Below are positions 35,317 to 44,804 of a DNA stretch of 64,000 nucleotides, piece by piece; position 1 is the first letter of the stretch, and each line of letters opens with the position of its first letter. Source of the DNA: Spirochaetota bacterium (GTDB taxonomy: Bacteria > Spirochaetota > UBA12135 > COTS27); assembly GCA_013426755.1 (NCBI GenBank), contig AP019861.1:124001-188000 (forward strand). The letters are read 5' to 3'. Made by a program: the position numbers and the translations under genes. Under the pieces are notes generated by a model. That model did no database searches, had not been told where the DNA came from, and worked only from the letters and a program-made list of their open reading frames with translations.

Positions 35317-37047
35317 TTAGCTGTTAGGATCATTTCTTAGCTTTTTAATAAAGGCAAGTGTTTCTTTGTCTTTGCCTAATACGAGTAGGGTAAGGATGAA
35401 AAACGCTAATAAAAAGGCTGTGACCATGATGTCTCCTAATTCGAAGCATTTGATAACAAGGGTATGACGATGGGCGTCTTTGAGTGTCGTTAGTGCGAGA
35501 TCAATTGGCTTTCTTAGATAAAAAACGCTGATACTGGGAATGACCATGAAACTAAGGTAATAAAAGAATTTTTTACTGAGTTCCTTTAAAATAGAAAACG
35601 AAAACAAGGGTAGGCTAGTGGTAGTTATAATACCAATGTATAACACAGTTGTGAGTACAGTAGCCGTAGTAGCGCCTAGGGCAATCATTGGAATTTGTGG
35701 GTTTAGATATGTATAAAGAAGTGAACATCCTACACTGGTGATGAGAGAAAAAGCAGCCCCCAAAACGACAATGCGACCTCTGCGCGCAGAATATAATGTT
35801 TGTGTGATCAGGCGATTGATTGCAATAAATGGGAGTCCTAGTAAAGAATAATACAAACATTGGGCGGTGAGAACAATGCTCTCTTCTTTAAAAGCACCAA
35901 AGCCAAATACAAGCGACACAATGCTTTCATGTACCATGAGCGCCGTTAGACTTGCAAATAGCGTTAACAAAATGATTAAAGACAGGCTTTTTTTGAAGGT
36001 CTGTTCAAATGGGTCTGTGGCTGCTTGGGAAGCGAAGCGCGAAAGGTCGGGAAAGGCGGCGGTGAGTACAGGATAGACAAGGAGAGCAAGCGGAAATTCT
36101 AACAATCTGTTTGAAAAAAAAAGTGCTGTAACACCACCTGCACCTAAACTGAGTGCTATCGGGTCTAGTAGGAGTAATTGCAATTGATGAAATAACGAAC
36201 TTCCTGTCACAGGCGCAATGAGTTTAGCTAGGGCAGCTAGACGCTTTTTTCTCAGGCTTCTAAGGTCTACTTTGATAGCAAAACCTGTTTTTTTTAAGGC
36301 GAAGACGACAAGGAGTAATTGCAAAATTCCGCCAATGATAACAGAAAGACTTAAAACAAAAGTCGCTACCAGTTTAGCCTGTTCGCTACTTGAATAAAAG
36401 CGTATAGCAATGAGGATTCCTATAATAAATACGACATTGAAGACAATAGGAAGGGTTGTTGCTATCTTAAAACGATCACGTGTGTATAGTAGTGCTGAGA
36501 TAAGCGATGCTAGAGAGATCGTGATCAGATATGGAAACATGATCATCATGAGCATGGTTGTATGCGTTGTTAGGGCGTTTTTGGTTAGAAATGGCGGTGT
36601 GAGTGGAAATTGTGCCTGGCTGTAAAGAAGGGTTGTGATGTACGGTGCCAGTAAGATTCCTCCTACAGTCACAATGACAACGGCTATCAATGTGATCGTA
36701 AACAGAAAAGTGAACATCCTTTGCGTTGTTATGGAGGCGTGTTCGTGTGGGGGGATTGGTGTTGTTTTAGGGTGTGGGAGTGCTTGCTTGGGTGGTTTTT
36801 GAGTTTTATTTGCTTCCGCGTCACTTAGCATGGGAATAAAGACGGCGGACGCAGCGCCTTCTGAGAACAGGCTACGCAGAAAGTTAGGTAATTTTAGAGC
36901 AATCGTGAAACTATCTGCTAACGCAGACGTTGAGAGCAGCGCTCCTAGTAATGTACTACGGATCTGCCCTAAGATGCGAGAAATAAGCGTTAAGAATGAA
37001 ATCTCACCAATGTTTTTGAATTTGAACGTGAACAAACTCAATTTCAA
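35317..37047 (-). CDS. murJ: lipid II flippase MurJ
   Basis: MurJ moves lipid II, the peptidoglycan precursor, across the cytoplasmic membrane. The N-terminal signature SRILGQIRSTLLGALL...DSFTIALKLPNFLRSLFSEGAASAVFIPML is typical of MurJ/MviN. About 14 hydrophobic segments follow, with a charged loop rich in Pro, Lys and His at about 78-105. Length 576 residues is slightly above the usual ~510-530, mainly because of that loop. It is downstream of ilvC on the same strand after a 105-bp gap of ~15-bp repeats. It works in the same pathway as the PBP1A gene of this window. Confidence 0.94.
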   Translation of the reverse strand: MKLSLFTFKFKNIGEISFLTLISRILGQIRSTLLGALLSTSALADSFTIALKLPNFLRSLFSEGAASAVFIPMLSDAEANKTQKPPKQALPHPKTTPIPPHEHASITTQRMFTFLFTITLIAVVIVTVGGILLAPYITTLLYSQAQFPLTPPFLTKNALTTHTTMLMMIMFPYLITISLASLISALLYTRDRFKIATTLPIVFNVVFIIGILIAIRFYSSSEQAKLVATFVLSLSVIIGGILQLLLVVFALKKTGFAIKVDLRSLRKKRLAALAKLIAPVTGSSLFHQLQLLLLDPIALSLGAGGVTALFFSNRLLEFPLALLVYPVLTAAFPDLSRFASQAATDPFEQTFKKSLSLIILLTLFASLTALMVHESIVSLVFGFGAFKEESIVLTAQCLYYSLLGLPFIAINRLITQTLYSARRGRIVVLGAAFSLITSVGCSLLYTYLNPQIPMIALGATTATVLTTVLYIGIITTTSLPLFSFSILKELSKKFFYYLSFMVIPSISVFYLRKPIDLALTTLKDAHRHTLVIKCFELGDIMVTAFLLAFFILTLLVLGKDKETLAFIKKLRNDPNS

Positions 37048-37083
37048 CTTTCTGATAAAGGTGCATACTGAACTGACGTTAGT

Positions 37084-37140
37084 GAACTCAATCTTTGTGA
37101 GCTCAATTTTTGTAAGCTCAATTGTAATCTCAATTTTTTT
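37084..37140. repeat. ~15-bp tandem repeat between ilvC and murJ
   Basis: Four imperfect units of the form GAGCTCAATTTTTGT (from about 37084, 37099, 37114 and 37126) fill much of the 105-bp gap between the two leftward genes. On the minus strand they begin immediately after the ilvC stop. Confidence 0.7.
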
Positions 37141-37152
37141 TACGGATTGGCA

Positions 37153-38157
37153 TTACTGGACTAACTTATTTTTAAAGAGATTTTTCATGAGCTTGCGTAG
37201 GTCTGTTCCAACCGTTTCAATAGGGTGGAGTTGTCCCTTTTTACGGGCAGCGGTCATTTCTGGCTTCCCACTATGGGCTTCTTGCATGAATTTTTTAGCA
37301 AAAGCACCATTTTTTATGTTTTTAAGCGTCTCCTCCATAGCCGCGCGCGTTTCTTTGGTGATAATAGCAGGTCCTGTATGGTAGGCGCCGTACTCAGCCG
37401 TCTCAGAAATAGAGTACAGCATGTTAGAGATACCGCCTTCGTAGATCAAGTCGATAATAAGTTTCATTTCATGGAGACATTCGAAGTAAGCCATTTCCTT
37501 AGAATATCCTGCATTGACGAGCGTTTCAAACCCCGCTACGATAAGCTGTGTGAGACCACCACAGAGAACGGCTTGTTCGCCAAAGAGATCGGTCTCAGTC
37601 TCTTCTTTGAAAGTTGTCTCTAAAACACCTACACGTGTCGCACCAATTCCTTTAGCATGAGCGAGCGCAAGATTCTTAGCAGAACCTGTTGCATTTTGAT
37701 AAATGGCGATAAGCGCTGGGACACCTGTATTATTTTTGTATTCACGACGGACGGTATGGCCTGGCCCTTTGGGAGCGACCATGTAGACGTCTATGTCCTT
37801 AGGTGGGATAATGTTTTTAAAGTGAATATTGAAACCGTGTGAAAAGACGAGCGCCTTGCCTGGTTTGAGATGCGGTTCTATATCTGCTTTGTAGACTTTC
37901 TGCTGCCATTCGTCTGGAATAACTAGTTGGATAATGTCTGCGGCGGCGGCGGCTTCTTGTGCTGAGATGGGGTTGAAGCCATCTGTTTTTGCTTTATCGT
38001 AATTGGGCCCGCCAGGTCGCTGGCCTATGATAACATGGATACCACTGTCGCGTAAATTAAGTGCTTGCGCGTGTCCTTGCGAACCGTAGCCTATGACGGC
38101 AATCGTTTTATCTTTATACGCTGCTAATTGACCGTCTTCGTCGTAGTAAATCTTCAT
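37153..38157 (-). CDS. ilvC: ketol-acid reductoisomerase (NADP-dependent, class I)
   Basis: IlvC catalyses the second common step of valine and isoleucine synthesis, isomerising and reducing acetolactate or acetohydroxybutyrate. The Rossmann motif GYGSQGHA is at 23-30, and GQRPGG at 45-50 is the NADPH-specificity loop region. [14 protein letters not shown] is a family block, and the magnesium ligands D190 and E194 are in [13 protein letters not shown]. The length of 334 residues is that of class I enzymes. No ilvB, ilvH, ilvD or leu gene is adjacent. Together with cimA it fits isoleucine synthesis from pyruvate. The upstream gap of 329 bp probably carries its promoter. Confidence 0.97.
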   Translation of the reverse strand: MKIYYDEDGQLAAYKDKTIAVIGYGSQGHAQALNLRDSGIHVIIGQRPGGPNYDKAKTDGFNPISAQEAAAAADIIQLVIPDEWQQKVYKADIEPHLKPGKALVFSHGFNIHFKNIIPPKDIDVYMVAPKGPGHTVRREYKNNTGVPALIAIYQNATGSAKNLALAHAKGIGATRVGVLETTFKEETETDLFGEQAVLCGGLTQLIVAGFETLVNAGYSKEMAYFECLHEMKLIIDLIYEGGISNMLYSISETAEYGAYHTGPAIITKETRAAMEETLKNIKNGAFAKKFMQEAHSGKPEMTAARKKGQLHPIETVGTDLRKLMKNLFKNKLVQ

Positions 38158-38486
38158 AGGAGGGGTCTCTCTCTTCTGGGTGAATTCTGCTGGGTGAAAT
38201 TTTAATAAAGATTGCTGTAATAGTTGATTGCTATAATGGTTTTAGGGGTGTTTTTTAGAGATTTTTTAGGGGTGATGGAATTTTTTTAGGTGGTGTTCGT
38301 TTTAACGTGTAGGCTCAATAAGGCTAAACAGACGGGTATGTTGTTGGGGGCGTAAAAAGACAGCGCAGCTAAGTTTATTCGTAAGTAATAAGGGTTACTG
38401 GAATTGGAATTTTTTTAAAAAAAATCCTTAGAGAATTTCCTAAAAAATTCTTTAAACTCACTACGCCTAACTAGACCATTCGCCTA
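38158..38486. other. gap between the Bax-inhibitor gene and ilvC
   Basis: The gap has no coding content. Near 38432-38451 the imperfect hairpin AGAATTT-CCTAAA-AAATTCT, followed on the minus strand by an eight-base T-run, could be a weak terminator for the Bax-inhibitor gene. The rest would contain the ilvC promoter and leader. I saw no T-box or peptide-leader signature. Confidence 0.45.
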
Positions 38487-39221
38487 TTATTCTCTACCAC
38501 GGAGCATGCTGAGGAGTCGTAGAATTTCAAAATACAGCCATACCAACGTTACAAGCAAACTGAAAGCACAGTACCATTCCATATACTTAGGCGCACCGAA
38601 GGTCTCCGATCGTTCAATCATGTCAAAATCTAACAATAATGAGAACGCAGCTATGATAATAACAAAAGCAGAAAAGCCGATTGCAAGCCAGCCGCCTGTA
38701 AATAAGGGCACCTGCATAAAAAATGACAAAACAAATGATATTAAATAAGTTGCCATAATTCCCATTATTGCTGAGACAATAATAGAACGAAAGCGATCGG
38801 TCACTTTGATAGCTCCTGTTCGATACAAGATCATCATGATGAAGAAGACAGAAATAGTGCCTACGATAGCTTGAAAAGCAATGCCTGGGTAAGACTGCTC
38901 AAGAAAACTTGAAATGCCGCCCAGTAACAATCCTTCCAATATCGCATAAATAGGGGCAGTTATCGGGGCAATACTCGGCTTAAATGCCGTTATAATAGCA
39001 ATGATAAGCGCTCCAAACGCTGATACTAATGTAAAAGAACCTAAAGGTGAATTCCAGCCTACGAGCGCCCCTGCAAATACAATCATCAATAAAATAGTTG
39101 TTTTATTGACCGCACCATTGGCAGTCATCGCCGTTTGTCCTGTTGTTTCGCTAAGCGCACGGATGCGTTCTTCGTTTAGCATTGGGTTGCTACTTGTTCG
39201 TTGGTATGCTCTTTGTTGCAT
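38487..39221 (-). CDS. Bax inhibitor-1 / YccA family membrane protein
   Basis: This small integral membrane protein of the UPF0005/BI-1 family has seven hydrophobic segments and 244 residues, the usual size. Bacterial members are pH-sensitive calcium-leak channels (BsYetJ) or modulators of FtsH (YccA). The C-terminal acidic pair typical of BI-1 pores can be placed in LLDFDMIERS. The segment PIYAILEGLLLGGISSFLEQ is a family block. A good ribosome site (GAGGTAA, 7 bp before the ATG on the minus strand) supports the start. It stands alone between two long gaps, and its exact role here is unknown. Confidence 0.9.
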   Translation of the reverse strand: MQQRAYQRTSSNPMLNEERIRALSETTGQTAMTANGAVNKTTILLMIVFAGALVGWNSPLGSFTLVSAFGALIIAIITAFKPSIAPITAPIYAILEGLLLGGISSFLEQSYPGIAFQAIVGTISVFFIMMILYRTGAIKVTDRFRSIIVSAIMGIMATYLISFVLSFFMQVPLFTGGWLAIGFSAFVIIIAAFSLLLDFDMIERSETFGAPKYMEWYCAFSLLVTLVWLYFEILRLLSMLRGRE

Positions 39222-39512
39222 TGTGGTTACCTCATGGTTGTAGTTCTGTATTGTAGTTGGTGTATAAGTTAGTGTATGAATGGGTATGTTTGGGTTTAAT
39301 TGGGTTGTTTTAACAGTGTGATTTGTGATAAGTGATAATAATCTCAGATGATTTAACGATTTATGAAAAAACCTGAAAGATCTAGCGTTTTTTATTCATT
39401 CTGCATGGTTGCGATTGAGTTGTGATTGAAGTTACGATTGGTTATGATTGAAATATTGATAAATTTCTTATCGCTACATTTCCTTGTTGGATATTTATTT
39501 ATGAATAGCAAT

Positions 39513-39552
39513 TGTTGACTTGTGTTTACATGTGTTGACTTGTGTTTAGCTG
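39513..39552. repeat. 20-bp tandem repeat, two copies
   Basis: Two 20-bp units beginning TGTTGACTTGTGTTTA follow each other (39513-39532 and 39533-39552); only the last bases differ (CATG against GCTG). Confidence 0.75.
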
Positions 39553-40047
39553 TATTTCCTTGTGTGATCTATTATAACATAAGGTTTTAAAGCATGGTTA
39601 TTAAATTATAACCCGTACTTTATAACCCGTCACAATCTATAACCTATCCATATATCATGATACGATAATACTTGTAATACGATAAAATACGCGTTAATTT
39701 TAATAAAAGACCTGTTAGATTATATAATCATAAAGTCAATTGCAAAGTAGTACACGCTAGTGGTGAATATTGATAATGGGTGTTAATAGTGGGTGCGGGC
39801 AGTGTATTTTCTAAGAAAGATTGTAATAAAGTGAATTTACCGAGTGGGGCTTTTTTATGAACAGGATTATTACCTCATCTAACCTAAGTAGGAGGAGCGA
39901 TCAATAAATAACTTAACAATAAATAAAACAGATAGGATAAGTAGACAATAGGGTTTTTCCTGGTCTTATGATAATATACGTAAGGAAATCTTATCTTTCT
40001 CTAACGAACCATATAACATAGACAAAAAAACATACATTAAAAATTTT

Positions 40048-40066
40048 GCCGAGATAGCTCAGCGGC
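40048..40066 (+). other. tRNA-5'-end-like fragment or small hairpin
   Basis: GCCGAGATAGCTCAGCGGC resembles the acceptor 5' strand plus D-arm of a tRNA (GCCGAGA-TA-GCTCAG-CGG). The anticodon arm, T-arm and 3' acceptor strand are absent downstream. The same bases also form a small hairpin (GCC/GGC with GAG/CTC). It could be a tRNA remnant, a structured leader of fapA, or coincidence. Confidence 0.3.
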
Positions 40067-40174
40067 AATCAATCGTTATTTATCATGAAACAATGTTTAA
40101 TAATAATATAACACTCCTGTTTAAAAAAGCAAGTTTAAAAAAAACATGCGTCCTAAATTCATGTATGTAATGGT

Positions 40175-41956
40175 ATGAAAGGATATAGGTATTATTTTGA
40201 TAAATCTTTAAATATTAAAGAATTTTACCAGGTTGTTGTCTCTGGAACTGGTGAAGATGAAGAGGTGATTGCCAAATTATCGGTGAATTTTGTCTCAAAA
40301 GGAAATGCAGTCCTAGGTAGAGATAAAAATGCCTCCGATATCAAAACGTCGTCTAATATCTTCTACGATAGTTTCAGTCAATCTTATATTGCCCGTGAAA
40401 GTGGTTATGTGCATTGTGATGAAAATCAGATTTTTCTCTATCCGTTTGTATATATCGATGACAGAAAAATAATGGCATCTGCGATCGTCCCCATACATCA
40501 ATATGTTTTAAAGAAAATTGACGTGCATGTGCTTGAAAAAGAACTACAACAGAGCCGCTTGCAATTTAACGACCTTAAAGAGATTATGGAAGATATTATC
40601 AGTCTTTATGAAACGAAAGGCGGCAAATGTCTTCTCAGTGAAGGGGTTGCTCCCAGAGTGCCTATTGGCGGCGTCGTGAATTTAGCAGCTAGCCAGACCG
40701 AAGGATTTGATATTTCCTACAAACTCAGAGACAATTTTCTATCTTATGAAAAAATTAAATTTGCCGTTAAGGTCATTAAAGACGAAGCCATAGGCGCCTA
40801 CATGCCGCCCGTAGCGGGAAAAACAGGTATCGATGTCTATGGCAAAGTTCTAAAATGCAATTCAATGCTCACGCCAATAGAAACACGAGGCTACGGTAAA
40901 GGCATTCGCATCGATCCTCAGACAAAGATAGCTTATGCTGATCTCAGTGGCACAATGAAATTTGATTTTGACAATATTCTCATTGTAGCGAAGACGCGCA
41001 CGATTTATCATGACGTTAACGAATACATTCTTTCTGATGAAGACCTGATCGTAGAAGGTTCTGCCCTTGCTCGTGCGTACATTGTCTGCAGTGGCAATGT
41101 GACTATTCGTGGCAGTATCGAAGGCGGTCGGGTTATTGCTACGGGAAGTATTGTTGTCGAGGGGAGCATTATCAATCGCGCTTATGTTAAAGCCGATAAA
41201 AACATAGAATTTCAATTTGCTTCTAAAGCAACCTTGATAGCCAAAGGGTCTATAAAAGCACGTAAGTATATCCTCGATGTGAAAGTGCATGCTATGGGCT
41301 ATCTTAAAATCTATGATACCGAGCGTGGTTCTATCGTTGGCGGAGAGATTCATATCGGCGGCAATGTCTCGGTAGCAATGGGAGGTTCAACAAGCGGCAA
41401 AGCAACTCAGATAGAAATATTGCGATTCCCACACCGCCATTTGATAAACGTTAATCTGCAAGACATCAAGTACCAACGAGAACTCATCAATGCAGAATTG
41501 AAAAAATTGGCAAGCATTTATGGAGTACGCTACATAGAAGAAGGCGTGCCGCTAGACCCACAAGACAGTCGTTATGACAAAATCCAACGCGCTAAAATGC
41601 AAGCTGCAGACCTAAATACCCAGCTTAAAACCCTCAAAGAACAAGAAAATCAATTAAATCAAGAACTTGACCTAGCCGCTACAACTCCTCTAAAAAATAC
41701 ATATGCTAACACATACACCAACATATACACTAACACACAAGCTAATTTAGCCACTTCCACTCAAACAACGCCACCAGGCGGCGCCGATAAAAGCGATACA
41801 ACGGCTAATATCCATGCGGTCACATTCACAAAAGCAGCCTTTCCCAATCTTAAAATCACAATCCGTAACAAAGGCACGCAATTAACAGAAAAATACACCG
41901 GTATACAATTTTATCTCGATGCTAAAAGTGGAAGTATTGCCAAACGGCTTCTATAA
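40175..41956 (+). CDS. fapA: FapA family protein (DUF342)
   Basis: This cytoplasmic polymer-forming beta-helix family is implicated in flagellar assembly control in Vibrio and is common in spirochaetes and clostridia. The N-terminal FapA domain is followed by the family block PVAGKTGIDVYGKVL near 210-225. Between about 280 and 400 there is a repetitive parallel beta-helix of bactofilin-like repeats (VSGNVTIRGSIEGGRVIATGSIVVEGSI). The C-terminal part has a coiled coil (about 430-495), then a low-complexity Thr/Asn/Tyr linker (NTYANTYTNIYTNTQANL) made by short DNA repeats, then a small final domain. The length of 593 residues is normal. No flagellar genes are adjacent apart from the FlgM-like gene 3.5 kb away. 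Confidence 0.87.
   Translation: MKGYRYYFDKSLNIKEFYQVVVSGTGEDEEVIAKLSVNFVSKGNAVLGRDKNASDIKTSSNIFYDSFSQSYIARESGYVHCDENQIFLYPFVYIDDRKIMASAIVPIHQYVLKKIDVHVLEKELQQSRLQFNDLKEIMEDIISLYETKGGKCLLSEGVAPRVPIGGVVNLAASQTEGFDISYKLRDNFLSYEKIKFAVKVIKDEAIGAYMPPVAGKTGIDVYGKVLKCNSMLTPIETRGYGKGIRIDPQTKIAYADLSGTMKFDFDNILIVAKTRTIYHDVNEYILSDEDLIVEGSALARAYIVCSGNVTIRGSIEGGRVIATGSIVVEGSIINRAYVKADKNIEFQFASKATLIAKGSIKARKYILDVKVHAMGYLKIYDTERGSIVGGEIHIGGNVSVAMGGSTSGKATQIEILRFPHRHLINVNLQDIKYQRELINAELKKLASIYGVRYIEEGVPLDPQDSRYDKIQRAKMQAADLNTQLKTLKEQENQLNQELDLAATTPLKNTYANTYTNIYTNTQANLATSTQTTPPGGADKSDTTANIHAVTFTKAAFPNLKITIRNKGTQLTEKYTGIQFYLDAKSGSIAKRLL
41692..41751. repeat. in-frame ~12-bp repeats inside fapA
   Basis: About four degenerate units of the type AACACATACACC encode the Asn-Thr-Tyr-Thr-rich linker. 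The frame is kept. This is the same duplication style as seen in the gaps, here in a coding linker. Confidence 0.6.
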
Positions 41957-42125
41957 CCCGCTTGTTTAGTGGGGTATTTTTAAACGAAGTATAGTATATA
42001 AGTAGCGGTCTGATTTAATGCCCACTGCCTTTGTTTTGTAATGAAACATGGTTTTTTGTTTGGGTTATTTGTTGCGGTTTTTTTTATTGAGTCTAAGGGA
42101 TCGCTTATAAAGTAGGAATTTTGAT

Positions 42126-42989
42126 TTGAATGTGTTAGCTTCGTTAACTTCATTAGATTTAGATGATTTTCTGGATCGGTTTCTAGAAGAAGCGGTAAGT
42201 GTTTTAGTCACGTCTTCGGTGGTACTTGTCATCGACAAGCCACTGCCTGGCAATATCAATATGGACCGTGATAAAAGCTTATATGCGTACTTAGCAAACA
42301 AATTAATACCTGCGTCGTTAAAAAAAGCAGCGTACAAGTCGTCTTCTGCTACGTCTTCTGCTATGAAATCCTCCTCATCACCGGCAATCATTCGTATTTA
42401 TCAATGGCAGCATCCCACGATCACAATAGGTAGAAATCAACCTGCATGTGAAACTTTGTTTGATATGGAGTCCATTTCGGACGCTAATATTTCACTTGTA
42501 CGGCGTATTACAGGTGGGCGCGCGGTTTTACATGCCCATGAATTGACCTATGCGGTTATGGCGGCGGCAGACCATCCTATTTTAGGAGGCGGTATTAAAG
42601 AGAGTTATACGGCTATAGCTAAGATTCTTATGAATTTTATAAAAACGGTCACGCAAACGGGTACTCCAGAGATTCATTACGTGTTGCCGCGTGCACAAAG
42701 GTCGCAAAATTCAGCTTCATGTTACGACAGTTTAGGCTGGGCAGAAATCACCATAGACGGACGGAAACTCATCGGCTCAGCACAACGGCGCAGCAAAACA
42801 GCTTTTCTCGAACACGGTTCTATTCCAGTGAATCTTCCCAAAAAACAGCTAGAATACTGGCTCAAACCAGCCATGCAGCCCACTCAACCTGTCAATTATA
42901 CCTCGTTAAGCCAATTTACGCAAACACCTCCATCTTTTCAGCATTTAAGTCATACCTTAGCTCAGTGTTTTCTTAAAGCGCTATCCTAG
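42126..42989 (+). CDS. lipoate-protein ligase A / octanoyltransferase family protein
   Basis: This is a member of the biotin/lipoate attachment fold that loads lipoyl or octanoyl groups on carrier lysines. Motifs are NINMDRDKSLYAYL (start of the domain), IGRNQPACETL, RRITGGRAVLH (substrate loop, near residue 130), LTYAVMA and the adenylate-site region GRKLIGSAQRR with its lysine. A full-length AGGA ribosome site 8 bp upstream supports the TTG start at 42126, which gives a ~40-residue N-terminal extension beyond usual family starts. Whether it is LplA, LipM or a related enzyme cannot be told from sequence alone. It stands between fapA and cimA without a clear pathway partner nearby. Confidence 0.8.
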   Translation: MNVLASLTSLDLDDFLDRFLEEAVSVLVTSSVVLVIDKPLPGNINMDRDKSLYAYLANKLIPASLKKAAYKSSSATSSAMKSSSSPAIIRIYQWQHPTITIGRNQPACETLFDMESISDANISLVRRITGGRAVLHAHELTYAVMAAADHPILGGGIKESYTAIAKILMNFIKTVTQTGTPEIHYVLPRAQRSQNSASCYDSLGWAEITIDGRKLIGSAQRRSKTAFLEHGSIPVNLPKKQLEYWLKPAMQPTQPVNYTSLSQFTQTPPSFQHLSHTLAQCFLKALS

Positions 42990-43115
42990 TCAAAAAATAA
43001 GGTTTTAAAACAAGATTTTTAAAGTCAATGGTCAATTTTAGGCAAGGTTCATGTTATAACTAATCGTAGGTATTATCCACACAATTTTTATCATAAGTAG
43101 TACTGGAATAATCAG

Positions 43116-44804
43116 ATGAAGAAACCCGCTGTAACCATATATGACACGTCCCTGCGCGACGGACTGCAGGGCGAAAAAATTAAACTCTCCTTAGAAGAAA
43201 AACTGCTTGTCGTAGAGGAATTAGATAAATTAGGTATTCATCACATCGAAGGTGGATTCCCACTGGCAAGCGACCAGGAACGTGAATTTTTTATGCGAGT
43301 ACGCTCGTTAAAGCTCCATCACGCTACTATTTGTGCCTTTGGAAGTACGTGTGCCCCGCAAGAGCAAATTTCTACTTCGCTACACCTTAATGCACTGCTG
43401 AAAGCTGAAACAGAAGCGGTGACTGTAGTCGGAAAATCATCAGACCTTCATGTTACAGAAGTTCTTAAAACAACTATGGCTACTAATCTTAAAATAATTG
43501 AAGGGTCCGTAGCTTGGTTGAAAAAACACGGACGGCAAGTCATTTATGACGCAGAGCATTTCTTTGATGGCTATCTCAATAATCCTAAATATGCTCTTCA
43601 AACTTTAACAGCAGCGTGTAATGGAGGCGCGGATATCATTGTCCTCTGTGATACCAATGGAGGGACGATTCATCACGATCTTAAAAAAATCCTAGCCGCT
43701 GTCACAGAGCAACTAGCGCTAGCTAAACTGGGCGTCCAGCTAGGCATTCATCTTCACAATGATACAGGAATGGCGGTGGCTAATTCGTTATTGAGTCTTG
43801 ATTATGGTGTGACCCAGGTGCAAGGTACGCTTAATGGCTGGGGCGAACGGTGTGGAAATACGAATCTAGCATTGGTGATGGGAAATTTGCAATTTAAATT
43901 AGGACTTCCATGTGTTACCGCCGACCAGATCCGCCATCTCACCTACGCCAGTCGTCGCTTAAACGAGATAGCCAATATTCCCAATGATGACAAATTAGGT
44001 TATGTCGGAAGAAGTGCTTTTGCTCATAAAGCAGGACAACATGCCGATGTTCTCTTCAAATCCGCTCCACTCATGGAACATCTAGACGCTACGCTTATAG
44101 GGAACAACCGACGAATATTGCTCTCCGAATTAGCAGGCCGTGCAACCGTTTCTTTTAAAATGAATAGATTCGGTCATTTCGATAAAAATTCGGCAGAAGT
44201 AAAGACCCTCATCACCAAACTCAAGAAAGCAGAACAGGCCGGCTACGAATACGAAGCCGCTGAAGCGTCCTTTGATCTCGTCATTCGCAAAACACTCGAT
44301 CAATATAAGAAATTATTCACGCTTATCGAGTACGGTGTTTCAATAGAAAGCAAACGCCTAGAAGAGCATGCTACCGAAGCTAAAACCACAGTCACCACTA
44401 CTGTTCCAGAACGCACCAATGCCTTTGTCCGTATCAAAGTCAACAACCAAGAACTCTCAGGTATTGCCTCAGGGCAAGGACCAGTATCGTCTCTAGATAA
44501 AGCACTCAGAAAGGCGCTGCTAGATGTATATCCCTTTATCAGTGAATTAAGTCTGTCTAATTATAAAGTGCGTGTTTTAAATGGCCATCAAGCCTCTACG
44601 GACGCTAAGGTTCGCGTTTTTATTGAAACGCACAGTCACAATAAGAAAGCTCCGTTTAAAAGATGGGAGACTATCGGTGTTTCCACTAATATTATAGATG
44701 CGTCATGGCAAGCGATAGTCGATTCGTTTGAATTTTATTACAACGAATTGACCTATCTACATAAAACTACCCCTGAACCTATCCATGTAAAATCACACAC
44801 ATAA
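43116..44804 (+). CDS. cimA: (R)-citramalate synthase
   Basis: CimA condenses pyruvate and acetyl-CoA to citramalate, starting threonine-independent isoleucine synthesis. The HMGL-like catalytic barrel begins with YDTSLRDGLQGEKIKLS (metal Asp and catalytic Arg in LRDG). The phrase YDAEHFFDGY is characteristic of the CimA branch as opposed to LeuA. The metal histidines are in GIHLHND, and NGWGERCGNTNL follows. The C-terminal third (about 400-540) is the LeuA-type allosteric dimer domain, which binds isoleucine in studied CimA proteins. At 562 residues the length fits. ilvC in the same window carries out a later step. Confidence 0.93.
   Translation: MKKPAVTIYDTSLRDGLQGEKIKLSLEEKLLVVEELDKLGIHHIEGGFPLASDQEREFFMRVRSLKLHHATICAFGSTCAPQEQISTSLHLNALLKAETEAVTVVGKSSDLHVTEVLKTTMATNLKIIEGSVAWLKKHGRQVIYDAEHFFDGYLNNPKYALQTLTAACNGGADIIVLCDTNGGTIHHDLKKILAAVTEQLALAKLGVQLGIHLHNDTGMAVANSLLSLDYGVTQVQGTLNGWGERCGNTNLALVMGNLQFKLGLPCVTADQIRHLTYASRRLNEIANIPNDDKLGYVGRSAFAHKAGQHADVLFKSAPLMEHLDATLIGNNRRILLSELAGRATVSFKMNRFGHFDKNSAEVKTLITKLKKAEQAGYEYEAAEASFDLVIRKTLDQYKKLFTLIEYGVSIESKRLEEHATEAKTTVTTTVPERTNAFVRIKVNNQELSGIASGQGPVSSLDKALRKALLDVYPFISELSLSNYKVRVLNGHQASTDAKVRVFIETHSHNKKAPFKRWETIGVSTNIIDASWQAIVDSFEFYYNELTYLHKTTPEPIHVKSHT

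Larger units (their letters stand above)
39222..40174. other. gene-free gap upstream of fapA
   Basis: This AT-rich non-coding stretch of 953 bp contains an exact-start 20-bp duplication (39513-39552), a strong but unused AGGAGG at about 39891, and a tRNA-5'-end-like sequence at 40048-40066. No ORF has coding character and no complete RNA gene was recognised. Confidence 0.55.

Noticed and set aside
36830..37384. 184-codon plus-strand frame across the murJ-ilvC junction
   Set aside because: It runs antisense to the start of murJ, the repeat gap and the end of ilvC. All three are better explained on the minus strand.
39891..39896. Strong AGGAGG ribosome-site-like sequence in the gap before fapA
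   Set aside because: No start codon in the usual distance opens a frame of any length.
40862..41353. 163-codon minus-strand frame opposite fapA
   Set aside because: It is antisense to the beta-helix repeats of fapA. The regular codon pattern of the repeats keeps the opposite strand open.
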